Positions 1 through 7,416 of a stretch of DNA of 64,000 nucleotides are shown here, piece by piece. This DNA comes from Streptococcus chenjunshii. Its GTDB lineage: Bacteria; Bacillota; Bacilli; Lactobacillales; Streptococcaceae. The notes beneath the pieces are model-generated. The model was not told the origin of the DNA and searched no databases. It saw nothing but the letters and a program-made list of their open reading frames with translations. Made by a program: the position numbers and the translations under genes. Location: NCBI RefSeq assembly GCF_003086355.1, contig NZ_CP031733.1, forward strand, positions 620,001 through 684,000. Direction: 5' to 3'. Numbering within the stretch: the first letter of the stretch is position 1; each line of letters starts with the position of its first letter.

Positions 1-1
1 C

Positions 2-145
2 TTATCGCTCTATCTGCCTAAAGGCTTTTTGAAGCAAGGGACTAATACCGTAACGGTTTTTGAAACGGAAGGAATCTATCAAGACAGTCTGAACTTGACT
101 AATAAACCCATTTTTAAAGAAATAGAACACGGCCCAAAATCCTAA
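2..145 (+). CDS. bgaC: C-terminal end of a GH35 beta-galactosidase (partial)
   Basis: Only the last 47 codons are inside the window. The visible residues include LYLPKGFLKQG and TVTVFETEG, which resemble the C-terminal beta-sandwich of family 35 beta-galactosidases such as pneumococcal BgaC. A mannose-family PTS follows, as it does behind bgaC in S. pneumoniae (from memory). The enzyme would release galactose from host glycan termini. The last residues (about EHGPKS) and the TAA stop come from the start of an inserted repeat element, so the native C-terminus has been replaced. The family call rests on a short fragment plus context. Confidence 0.62.
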   Translation, partial: LSLYLPKGFLKQGTNTVTVFETEGIYQDSLNLTNKPIFKEIEHGPKS

Positions 146-659
146 TGAAAAAGATGGAATTCGTCGCAATGTAGGGATATACAGACCCCCTAGCCGTAGC
201 CGTCTGAAGGCTTTGTCGTCTTCACAGCCGACCGCACCCTTCTAGTCGTCTTGGCAGAGGTGCGCAGACGAAATCAGAGATTTCTGGCTTACCGTCAGCC
301 GTAGCCGTCTGAAGGCTTTGTCGTCTTCACAGCCGACCGCACCCTTCTAGTCGTCTTGGCAGAGGTGCGCAGACGAAATCAGAGATTTCTGGCTTACCGT
401 CAGCCGTAGCCGTCTGAAGGCTTTGCCGTCTTCACAGCCGACCGCACCCTTCTAGTCGTCTTGGCAGAGGTGCGCAGACGAAATCAGAGATTTCTGGCTT
501 ACCGTCATTTTCATACGGATTTCTTAACGGCCTTTGTATCTTGGTGGAATTGAACACGGCCTAAACGCTGTGAGAAAAAGATCGCCTCCCTTGAGTCTTT
601 AGTGACTCAGCGGTCGGACGCCTATTTTCTCTTTGCGTTCTTAACGGCCTTTGTATCTT
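122..659 (+). repeat. Intergenic hairpin repeat, run A (two copies)
   Basis: Copy A1 spans about 122-542 and copy A2 spans 547-659. Each begins near GAACACGGCC and ends GGCCTTTGTATCTT. A1 has the AAATCC/GGATTT arm pair and holds three 105-bp inner modules. A2 has the AACGC/GCGTT and GAGAAAA/TTTTCTC arm pairs around a GAGTC...GACTC hairpin. The run ends 17 nt before the ATG of the PTS IIB gene, directly ahead of its Shine-Dalgarno. Confidence 0.9.
192..506 (+). repeat. 105-bp tandem repeat, three units, inside copy A1
   Basis: Units run 192-296, 297-401 and 402-506 and are almost identical. Each contains CCGTCTGAAGGC, a segment with GTCGTCTTGGCAGAGGTGCG, and a small hairpin GAAATCAGAGATTTC. 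The same module occurs singly in other repeat runs, near 7000, 10480, 22240 and 35680, so it is a unit that can be amplified. It recalls the variable number of boxB units in BOX elements. Confidence 0.93.
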
Positions 660-676
660 ATGATAGGAGGAAAAAA

Positions 677-1162
677 ATGACAATTGTTGCTGCACGTATT
701 GATGGACGTTTGATTCATGGGCAGGTTGCCAATCTTTGGACAACAAAATTAAATATCAGCCGTATCATGGTAGTTGATGATGAAGTGGTTAACAGTGATT
801 TAGAAAAAACAGCACTAAAATTGGCAACACCGGCAGGAGTGAAGCTATCTGTATTAACAGTTGAAAAAGCTGCCAATAATATTTTAGCTGGCCGGTATGG
901 CTCTCAGCGTCTGATGATTGTTGCGCGTAAACCAAACTATTTCCTGCAGTTAATTGAAAAAGGTGTTTCCATTCCGGAGCTGAATGTCGGAAATATGTCA
1001 CAGACGCCGGAAACGCGCTCAGTTACACGTTCGATTAATGTTATAGATGCAGATATTGCAGACTTCGATGCTATTAAGTCTAAAGGAACGAAGCTCATCG
1101 CTCAGATGGTTCCGGGAGATTCACCAGCAGATTTTATGTCTTTGCTGGATAAAGCAAGATAA
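677..1162 (+). CDS. PTS mannose-family EIIB component
   Basis: This cytoplasmic IIB subunit takes phosphate from IIA and passes it to the sugar during transport through IIC/IID. The 161-residue length is normal for the family. The phospho-accepting histidine is His14 in the segment RIDGRLIHGQV. The ATG at 677 follows a strong AGGAGG; upstream in-frame codons lie inside the repeat element and are not used. It heads a IIB-IIC-IID-IIA set behind a GH35 beta-galactosidase, so the substrate is probably galactose or another host-glycan sugar (inference). The repeat run just upstream would form the intercistronic leader. Confidence 0.93.
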   Translation: MTIVAARIDGRLIHGQVANLWTTKLNISRIMVVDDEVVNSDLEKTALKLATPAGVKLSVLTVEKAANNILAGRYGSQRLMIVARKPNYFLQLIEKGVSIPELNVGNMSQTPETRSVTRSINVIDADIADFDAIKSKGTKLIAQMVPGDSPADFMSLLDKAR

Positions 1163-1204
1163 TTTTCATCAATATATATTTCAAACTGTTAGGAGGGAAA
1201 CATC

Positions 1205-2089
1205 ATGATTCAATGGTGGCAAATTCTATTACTGACTCTGTATTCAGCTTATCAAATTTGTGATGAGCTGACGATTAATACATCTGCAGGTTCCCCTGTC
1301 TTTGCCGGCTTTATCGCCGGTATTATCATGGGTGATATTGAAACCGGCCTTTGGATTGGAGGCAGTTTACAGCTTATGGTGCTTGGTGTCGGTACTTTCG
1401 GCGGTGCTTCCCGTATCGATGCGACATCCGGTGCAGTGCTTGCGACAGCTTTCTCCGTTGCTCAAGGCATTAAACCGGAGCTTGCCATTTCCACAATTGC
1501 GGTGCCTGTAGCAGCTTTAATGGTTTATACCGATATTCTTGGTCGCTTTTCTACAACTTATTTTGCTCATCGTATCGATAAACATGTTGAAAATTTCAAC
1601 TATGCGGCTATTGAGCGCAACTATCTTTATGGTGCTGTTCCTTGGTCTTTGTCTCGGGCCCTGCCGGTATTTCTTGCCTTGACTCTTGGCGGCAGTGCGG
1701 TTGACGCGATTGTACAAGGTATTTCCAACGTTCAGTGGTTAGCTGATGGTTTGACCCTTGCGGGTAAAATGCTTCCCGGGCTTGGTTTTGCTATCTTACT
1801 TCATTACTTGCCTGTTAAACGCAATATCCACTATCTGGCGCTCGGATTTGCTATTACAGCAATGATGACAACTGTTTTTAGCGGGCTGTCTTCACTTGGC
1901 AGTGCAGTTTCAGGCGTTGTAAAAGATTTTGATGCCAGCTCATTTAGCAATGGTCTTCCAATGATAGGGATCGCCATCATAGGTGCAGCTTTGGCAACTA
2001 TTCATTACAAGAATGGTCAAAATGTAACTGTCGTTGAAACAAAAACAGAAGTTTCAGAAAGCGGGGAAATTGAAGATGACGAAATCTAA
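1205..2089 (+). CDS. PTS mannose-family EIIC component
   Basis: A 294-residue integral membrane permease subunit of the mannose/sorbose type (AgaC/SorC-like). It has a hydrophobic N-terminus followed by glycine-rich membrane segments (GFIAGIIMGDIETGLWIGGS), typical of this family. The C-terminus is acidic (ESGEIEDDEI). An AGGAGG lies about 9 nt before the ATG. Its last codons overlap the start of the IID gene by 14 bp, so translation is probably coupled. Confidence 0.92.
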   Translation: MIQWWQILLLTLYSAYQICDELTINTSAGSPVFAGFIAGIIMGDIETGLWIGGSLQLMVLGVGTFGGASRIDATSGAVLATAFSVAQGIKPELAISTIAVPVAALMVYTDILGRFSTTYFAHRIDKHVENFNYAAIERNYLYGAVPWSLSRALPVFLALTLGGSAVDAIVQGISNVQWLADGLTLAGKMLPGLGFAILLHYLPVKRNIHYLALGFAITAMMTTVFSGLSSLGSAVSGVVKDFDASSFSNGLPMIGIAIIGAALATIHYKNGQNVTVVETKTEVSESGEIEDDEI

Positions 2090-2885
2090 TTACAAATTAA
2101 CTAAAGCAGATTTTAAACAAATCAATAAACGCAGTTTGTTTACTTTTCAATTAGGCTGGAACTATGAACGTATGCAGGGATCAAGCTACCTCTATATCAT
2201 TCTGCCCCAGCTTCGTAAAATGTATGGGGACGGTACAGCTGAATTGAAAGAAATGATGAAAACACATACACAGTTTTTCAATACCTCGAACTTCTTTCAT
2301 ACGATCATTACGGGGATCGACCTTGCACTTGAAGAGAATGAAGGTGTAGCAGCCAAAGATGCCGTTAATGGGGTCAAAGCTGGTTTGATGGGACCGTTTG
2401 CACCGATTGGAGATTCTGTCTTTGCTTCGCTCGTTCCAGCGATTATGGGCTCTATTGCCGCTTCTCTTGCAATGAACGGCAATCCTTTAGGGGTCTTTCT
2501 TTGGGTAGGTGTAACGTGTCTAATCAATGTTTTCCGCTGGAAACAGTTGGAGATTGCTTACCGCGAGGGGACAAAGCTCGTTACAACCATGCGTGATAAA
2601 TTGACTGCCCTCGTTGAAGCCGCTTCGGTTATGGGAGTTTTTATGGTCGGGGCACTTATTGCGACAATGATTAATTTCCAGTTTACTGCAGCACCTTCTA
2701 TTGGTGACAAAACTATTGATATTCAAGGGCTCTTTGATCAAATTTTCCCGCGACTTGTTCCGGCACTTTTTACAGGCACAGTCTTTTGGCTGCTCGGCCG
2801 TAAAGGCATGACATCAACAAAAGCTATCTTAATCATCATTGTTTTTGCTCTTGCGATGGCATACTTTGGCATTCTTGGTGTTTAG
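2076..2885 (+). CDS. PTS mannose-family EIID component
   Basis: This 269-residue membrane subunit pairs with IIC to form the sugar channel. The segment FQLGWNYERMQG near the N-terminus and the GLMGPFAPIGDSVF motif in the middle are diagnostic of family IID proteins. The ATG at 2076 lies inside the end of the IIC gene and is preceded by GGGGAAA. Hydrophobic segments crowd the C-terminal third. Confidence 0.93.
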   Translation: MTKSNYKLTKADFKQINKRSLFTFQLGWNYERMQGSSYLYIILPQLRKMYGDGTAELKEMMKTHTQFFNTSNFFHTIITGIDLALEENEGVAAKDAVNGVKAGLMGPFAPIGDSVFASLVPAIMGSIAASLAMNGNPLGVFLWVGVTCLINVFRWKQLEIAYREGTKLVTTMRDKLTALVEAASVMGVFMVGALIATMINFQFTAAPSIGDKTIDIQGLFDQIFPRLVPALFTGTVFWLLGRKGMTSTKAILIIIVFALAMAYFGILGV

Positions 2886-2898
2886 TAGGTAAATGTTT

Positions 2899-3300
2899 AT
2901 GGCAAAAGAATTAATTTTAGTTAGTCATGGTTCTTTTTGTGAAGAATTAAAAAAAAGCGTTGAAATGATTATGGGGCCCCAAGAGACTATCCACGCTGTG
3001 GGACTGTATGAGTGGGAAGGAACAGAAGCATTTAGGGAAAAATTCCTAAATATCATTAAGGATTTAGACGATTATATTGTTTTGGCCGATTTGATGGGAG
3101 GTACACCTTGCAATGCAGTGTCCCGTCTATTGATGGAAGGTTACCAGTTTGAGCTCTATGCGGGTATGAATATGCCGATGGTTATTGGATTTTTGAATGG
3201 CCAGCTGATTGGCGAATCCGTAGATCTTGTCAATTTTGCCAAAGAAAATATTCTGCATGTCAATGATCTGCTCTTATCTTTTGAAAAGGAAGAAGACTGA
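2899..3300 (+). CDS. PTS mannose-family EIIA component
   Basis: A separate IIA subunit of about 133 residues. It carries the phosphorylatable histidine in VSHGSF near the N-terminus and the DLMGGTPCN segment of the fructose/mannose IIA fold. The ATG at 2899 sits 9 nt after the AGG of TAGGTAA and is preferred. An in-frame ATG at 2893 would add two residues but is too close to that Shine-Dalgarno. The gene closes the PTS operon and is followed by a hairpin terminator. Confidence 0.9.
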   Translation: MAKELILVSHGSFCEELKKSVEMIMGPQETIHAVGLYEWEGTEAFREKFLNIIKDLDDYIVLADLMGGTPCNAVSRLLMEGYQFELYAGMNMPMVIGFLNGQLIGESVDLVNFAKENILHVNDLLLSFEKEED

Positions 3301-3320
3301 ATCTTTCTAATCCTTTGCTC

Positions 3321-3349
3321 AAAAAAGTAACCCAAACGGTTGCTTTTTT
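3321..3349 (+). terminator. Rho-independent terminator after the PTS operon
   Basis: The stem AAAAAAGTAACC pairs with GGTTGCTTTTTT across a 5-nt loop and ends in a T-run. Its A/T symmetry lets it work in both directions. Confidence 0.8.
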
Positions 3350-3406
3350 GGTATGTCATTTATAAAATGGTAATAGTATGTGGTAACAAAACAGGAGGAC
3401 TTTATT

Positions 3407-4555
3407 GTGGCAAAATATATTAAGGCAGACGTATTTTATTATCCCGATGAAACAAAAGACGGCGGCTATTTAGAGATTAATAACGGCCGTTTTGGACAGT
3501 GGCAAAGCAGTCTGCCTAAAGATGGAGAGGTGATCGATTATTCAGGATATCAGGTTGCTCCGGGGCTTGTTGATACTCATATCCATGGATATGCCGGACA
3601 CGATGTCATGGATAACTCGGCTGAAGGCATCAAAGTGATGAGTCAGGGACTCTTATCAACAGGGGTAACATCATTTCTGCCAACAACTCTGACATCCACA
3701 TTCGAACGGCTGAAAGATGTTTCTGAAACAATAGCTTCTGTAGCGGATGAAACAACCGGTGCCAAGATCCGCGGTATCTATTTTGAGGGCCCTTATTTTA
3801 CAGAAAAATACAAGGGGGCTCAAAACCCATCTTATATGAAAGACCCCAGTCTCGAAGAATTTACGGCATGGCAGAAAGCAGCCGGCGGGCTTATTAAGAA
3901 AATCGCTATAGCCCCGGAACGCAAAGGTGCTGCGGAGTTTGCCTCAAACTTGACTGCTCAGGGTGTGACAGTAGCTCTCGGCCATTCCAATGCAACTTAT
4001 AAAGAAGCCAAAACAGCCGTGGATGCCGGTGCTTCAGTCTGGGTGCATGCCTATAATGGAATGCGAGGGCTTAATCATCGTGAACCTGGTATGGTAGGTG
4101 CCGTTTATAACATTCCAAATACTTATGCGGAGTTAATTTGTGATGGACATCATGTGTCACCTGTGGCCTGCCATATTTTGATGCAGCAAAAGAATTATGA
4201 CCATGTCGCTTTGATTACAGACTGCATGAGCGCTGGCGGCTGTGCAGACGGTGACTATATGCTTGGTGAATTTCCTGTGACTGTAGCTAAAGGGACAGCG
4301 CGCCTGAAGGACAGCGGCAGTCTGGCCGGTTCGATTCTAAAACTGAAAGATGGCTTGAAAAATGTCGTCGACTGGGGACTTGCCACAGCAGAAGAAGCTG
4401 TAAAGATGGCCAGTTTTGTTCCTGCTGTATCAGTAGGGATTGATGATGTTTGCGGTCAGATTAAGGAAGGCCGTGCAGCTGACTTTATTGTTTTAGATCA
4501 GGAACTGAACCTAGAGGCGACTTATTTGGATGGTGAAAAAGTTTATCAAGCTTAG
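3407..4555 (+). CDS. nagA: N-acetylglucosamine-6-phosphate deacetylase
   Basis: NagA removes acetate from GlcNAc-6-phosphate, feeding amino sugars into glycolysis and wall synthesis. The 382-residue protein shows amidohydrolase metal-site motifs in order: DTHIHGYAGHD, EGPYF, LGHSNATY, HAYNGM and LITDCMSAGG. The start is GTG at 3407, 9 nt after AGGAGG; an earlier GTG at 3380 has no ribosome site. It follows the PTS operon behind a terminator, so it is probably transcribed separately, but the pairing suggests joint use of host glycans containing galactose and GlcNAc. Confidence 0.93.
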   Translation: MAKYIKADVFYYPDETKDGGYLEINNGRFGQWQSSLPKDGEVIDYSGYQVAPGLVDTHIHGYAGHDVMDNSAEGIKVMSQGLLSTGVTSFLPTTLTSTFERLKDVSETIASVADETTGAKIRGIYFEGPYFTEKYKGAQNPSYMKDPSLEEFTAWQKAAGGLIKKIAIAPERKGAAEFASNLTAQGVTVALGHSNATYKEAKTAVDAGASVWVHAYNGMRGLNHREPGMVGAVYNIPNTYAELICDGHHVSPVACHILMQQKNYDHVALITDCMSAGGCADGDYMLGEFPVTVAKGTARLKDSGSLAGSILKLKDGLKNVVDWGLATAEEAVKMASFVPAVSVGIDDVCGQIKEGRAADFIVLDQELNLEATYLDGEKVYQA

Positions 4556-4703
4556 GTTTATTGTCTCCGCAAAATATGTGACAGTACAGCCAACTGAGCT
4601 TGGCAAAGCAGACAGCGAACTCAGGCAGTACATGCTGTATCAAATTTGAGAGCAGGAGCTTTTAGCAAAGCGTAAAACGTATCTGCTTTCCAGTATAGTA
4701 TAT

Positions 4704-4750
4704 AAAAAGCTCAAAACCAACGGTTCAAACTAATTGGTTTTGAGCTTTTT
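4704..4750. terminator. Bidirectional terminator between nagA and the CoA-disulfide reductase gene
   Basis: A long stem pairs AAAAAGCTCAAAACCAA with TTGGTTTTGAGCTTTTT. A-runs and T-runs flank both sides, so it can serve the converging nagA and reductase transcripts. Confidence 0.88.
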
Positions 4751-4807
4751 AAACAGGTCAAGGCCTTGGACAGTGAGCTGCTCATTTTAAAAAGAACAGT
4801 TTTTTAT

Positions 4808-6463
4808 TCAATGCGTACTGATTTTCTCAGGTTTGACTCGCCTGTAAAGAGAGTAAGCACCATCTAAATTGTGGACCCTGAAGCCGTTTTGTTTCAGGAT
4901 GCGTTCTGCAATATAAGAACGCTGCCCGCTGTGGCAGCTGACAATATAGTCCTTGCTTTTATCCAGAGAAGCCATCTGGGACCGCAAATCATTGAGCGGA
5001 AGATTACAGCTGCCTGTGATGTGGCCTTGCTTGAATTCCTCCTTAGTGCGGACATCCAGCAGAATTTCACCTCCAGCTAAGGCTTTATCTAAATCATACC
5101 ACTGAATAGGAGTACTTTGCCCTTCAATGATATTGCTGGCTGCATAGCCGGCTATATGGACAGGGTCTTTGGCTGATCCGAAAGGGGGAGCGTAGCTGAA
5201 CTCCAGTTCAGGTAAATCGAAGACAGTCAGTTTAGCTTTGATTGCGGTAGCCAAAACATCGATTCGTTTATCAACTCCCTTCTCTCCCACAGCCTGCGCT
5301 CCGTAAATAGCTCCTGTCCGGCTGTCAAAAATTAATTTTAAGTTTAAATCAGCAGCATCAGGATAGTAGCCCGCATGGTCTTTTCCGGCGATATGCAGAA
5401 CAGCCGTATGGGGGAAGTACCGGCGAGCCAATCCTTCATTTAAACCAGTCGAAGTAGCGGTTTTATCAAAGATACGGACAATAGCAGTGCCGAGACTTCC
5501 CTTATTTTTACGGGGCAAACCCGCAATAATATCTGCCACCTGCCGCCCCTGCCGGTTGGCGGGGCCAGCTAGTGAAATCAGACTGTCTTTCTTGGTGAGT
5601 TCCTGTTTGACCAGAATAGCATCGCCTACAGCATAAATATCGGGGTTGCTGGTTTGATAATTCTCATTAACGATGATACCAGACCGTTCTCCCAGCTGGA
5701 GTCCAGCTGCCTGAGCCAATTCTGATTCCGGCTGAACTCCAACAGCCAGAATGGTTAAGTCAGATTTCAGCTGTCTGCCGTCTTCAAGAATAAGCGTTTT
5801 ACCCTTGTCTTTAAAGAGCTGCACCGCCTGGTTAGTGTAAACAGTGATGCCCTGCCTGTGCAGTTCTTCCTCTGCTAAAGCAGCCATTTCTTCATCAAAA
5901 GGCGGCAGGATATGATTTGCTTTTTCAATAAGCGTCACGTCCATTCCTTTTTTAGTCAGATTTTCGGCCATTTCCAGTCCAATAAAGCCAGCGCCGACTA
6001 CGGCTGCTTTACCCCCAGCTGTATGCTGCAGTTTTTCCATAATGCGGTCTAAATCTGGGATACTGCGGAGAGTAAAAACATTTTCTGCCTCAGCCAAGCC
6101 CGGTATTTTAGGGATAAAAGGTTTAGCACCTGGTGATAAAATAAGTTTATCATAGCTTTCCTTATAAATTTTGCCCTGATTAACGGCAGTTACTTCTTTT
6201 TTGGACGGGTCAATGGCCAGTACTTCAGTCTCTGTCCGGATATCTAAAGCGAATCGCTTGTTTAGCGTTTCAGGAGTCTGAACCAATAAATCGGATCGCT
6301 CGGCAATTTCACCGGATACATGAAAAGGCAGGCCGCAGTTAGCGAAAGAAACATAGGGACCCTTGTCAAAAACAATAATCTGAGCCTCTTCCATCAGTCT
6401 TCTGAGGCGGGCTGCAGCCGACATTCCGCCGGAAACCCCGCCAATAATGATAATTTTAGTCAT
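4808..6463 (-). CDS. cdr: CoA-disulfide reductase fused to a C-terminal rhodanese domain
   Basis: A flavoprotein of 551 residues. The N-terminus has the FAD-binding GGVSGGMSAAARL and the redox cysteine Cys43 in SFANCGLPF. A second nucleotide-binding segment (VVGAGFIGLEMAENL) and a dimerisation domain follow. The last ~100 residues are a rhodanese domain with catalytic Cys510 in VSCHSGQRS. Members of this family reduce CoA disulfide or CoA persulfide with NAD(P)H. It lies 1 bp downstream of a single-domain rhodanese gene on the same strand, with its own GGAGG, so the two form an operon. The context of a CstR-like regulator suggests a role in reactive sulfur clearance. Confidence 0.9.
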   Translation of the reverse strand: MTKIIIIGGVSGGMSAAARLRRLMEEAQIIVFDKGPYVSFANCGLPFHVSGEIAERSDLLVQTPETLNKRFALDIRTETEVLAIDPSKKEVTAVNQGKIYKESYDKLILSPGAKPFIPKIPGLAEAENVFTLRSIPDLDRIMEKLQHTAGGKAAVVGAGFIGLEMAENLTKKGMDVTLIEKANHILPPFDEEMAALAEEELHRQGITVYTNQAVQLFKDKGKTLILEDGRQLKSDLTILAVGVQPESELAQAAGLQLGERSGIIVNENYQTSNPDIYAVGDAILVKQELTKKDSLISLAGPANRQGRQVADIIAGLPRKNKGSLGTAIVRIFDKTATSTGLNEGLARRYFPHTAVLHIAGKDHAGYYPDAADLNLKLIFDSRTGAIYGAQAVGEKGVDKRIDVLATAIKAKLTVFDLPELEFSYAPPFGSAKDPVHIAGYAASNIIEGQSTPIQWYDLDKALAGGEILLDVRTKEEFKQGHITGSCNLPLNDLRSQMASLDKSKDYIVSCHSGQRSYIAERILKQNGFRVHNLDGAYSLYRRVKPEKISTH

Positions 6464-6464
6464 C

Positions 6465-6785
6465 TTATTTTCCTCCTGTTATCCGCCCCTGCCAAGATGC
6501 CATACCGCCGCGGATATTAACGGCCTTGTAGCCTTTTTTACTTAAAATTCCTGCAGCTCTCTGGCTGCGGCCGCCGGACTGACAGATAAGATAGATAGGC
6601 TGATCTTTGCTGCCCTGATAATCGGCAATCCTTTCCAGCGGCCAGTTTCGGGCTTTTACGATATGCCCGCTCTGGTATTCTTGGGGAGATCGGACATCTA
6701 AAAGTGTTATTTTTTGCGATTTCAGCAATTTTTCCAAGTCAGCAGCAGTGATGCTGGCTGAAGACGTTTTTTTGAAGAGATGCAT
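6465..6785 (-). CDS. Single-domain rhodanese sulfurtransferase
   Basis: A 106-residue rhodanese with the CDC25-like active-site loop around Cys68 (LICQSGGRS). The LLDVRSPQEYQSGHI and GGMASW segments are also typical. No signal peptide is evident; a basic start is followed by Ser/Thr. It is the promoter-proximal gene of the two-gene minus-strand operon with the CoA-disulfide reductase. An operator-like palindrome lies just upstream, so it is probably repressed by the divergent CstR-like protein and induced by persulfides (inference from the family). Confidence 0.88.
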   Translation of the reverse strand: MHLFKKTSSASITAADLEKLLKSQKITLLDVRSPQEYQSGHIVKARNWPLERIADYQGSKDQPIYLICQSGGRSQRAAGILSKKGYKAVNIRGGMASWQGRITGGK

Positions 6786-6805
6786 GAGATTGCTCCTTTC
6801 CTAAA

Positions 6806-6822
6806 ATACCCCTATAGGTATA
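6806..6822. promoter_or_regulatory. CsoR/CstR-type operator upstream of the rhodanese operon
   Basis: ATACC-CCTATA-GGTAT is an interrupted palindrome 21 bp before the rhodanese ATG. ATACC/GGTAT-type inverted repeats with a central C/G run are typical of DUF156 repressors of the CsoR/CstR family. A matching site lies at 6890-6908. Confidence 0.6.
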
Positions 6823-6889
6823 TAACATGTTAACATACAGGCAAAAGGCTGTCAAACAACAAACTTTAAAATAGTTTTAATTTGCTCTC

Positions 6890-6909
6890 TATACCCCATC
6901 GGTGTATAA
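6890..6909 (+). promoter_or_regulatory. cstR promoter with overlapping operator palindrome
   Basis: TATACCCCATCGGTGTATA overlaps the TATAAT box at 6905-6910, so bound repressor would block its own promoter. The half-sites resemble the palindrome at 6806-6822. Together they indicate autoregulation plus control of the divergent rhodanese operon. Confidence 0.6.
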
Positions 6910-6920
6910 TAATTTTGGTA

Positions 6921-7139
6921 GAATTGAACACGGCCTAAAATCCTAGTGAAAAAGATGAAGTTTACACGATGGATATAGGGATATTGCAGAACAACCCTAG
7001 CCGTAGACGTCTGAAAGCTTTGTCGCCTTAACAGTCGACCGCAGCTTTCTAGTCGTCTTGGCAGAGGTGCGTCAGCGAAATCACAGATTTCGGACTTACC
7101 ATCATTTTTGCTTTGCTCTTTTCACGGCCTTTGTATCTT
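6921..7139 (+). repeat. Intergenic hairpin repeat, run B (one copy, mismatched arms)
   Basis: It starts GAATTGAACACGGCC and ends GGCCTTTGTATCTT, 16 nt before the cstR ATG. The left arm is the AAATCC/TGAAAA type, but the right arm is the TTTTTGC/GCTCTT type, so the arms cannot pair as in other copies. The inner part is one degenerate copy of the 105-bp module. The element lies between the cstR promoter and its Shine-Dalgarno, so it is in the 5' UTR. Confidence 0.88.
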
Positions 7140-7155
7140 ATTAAAGGAGAAGACT

Positions 7156-7416
7156 ATGCAGACTGAAAAAAAAGATATTATGAACCGCTTAAAGCGGGCC
7201 GAAGGACAGCTTCGGGGCATTCAGAAAATGATTGAGCAAGATCAGGAGTGCATTGATATTGTAACCCAGCTGACAGCAGTCCGATCGAGTATCAACCGAA
7301 CAATGGGCTTAGTCATTGCCAATAAAATGACTGACATTATGAAACATCCTGCCGCAGATACCAAAATTCAAGAAAAAAATATTCAGCAGGCCATTGATTT
7401 GATAGTCAAAAAATAA
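7156..7416 (+). CDS. cstR: CsoR/CstR-family (DUF156) repressor, probable persulfide sensor
   Basis: An 86-residue all-helical repressor with the family hallmark RLKRAEGQLRGIQKMIE. Cys32 matches the conserved first sensing cysteine of CstR (Cys31 in S. aureus, from memory). The position of the second cysteine is Ile61, so the usual Cys-Cys persulfide bridge cannot form. The His and second Cys of copper CsoR are also missing. The ATG at 7156 follows AAAGGAG; the longer reading frame upstream runs through the repeat. It is divergent from the rhodanese/CoA-disulfide reductase operon, which it probably controls. Confidence 0.82.
   Translation: MQTEKKDIMNRLKRAEGQLRGIQKMIEQDQECIDIVTQLTAVRSSINRTMGLVIANKMTDIMKHPAADTKIQEKNIQQAIDLIVKK

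Noticed and set aside
192..506. Three 105-bp direct repeats considered as a CRISPR array
   Set aside because: The units are contiguous with no unique spacers, and the same module occurs singly in other intergenic elements.
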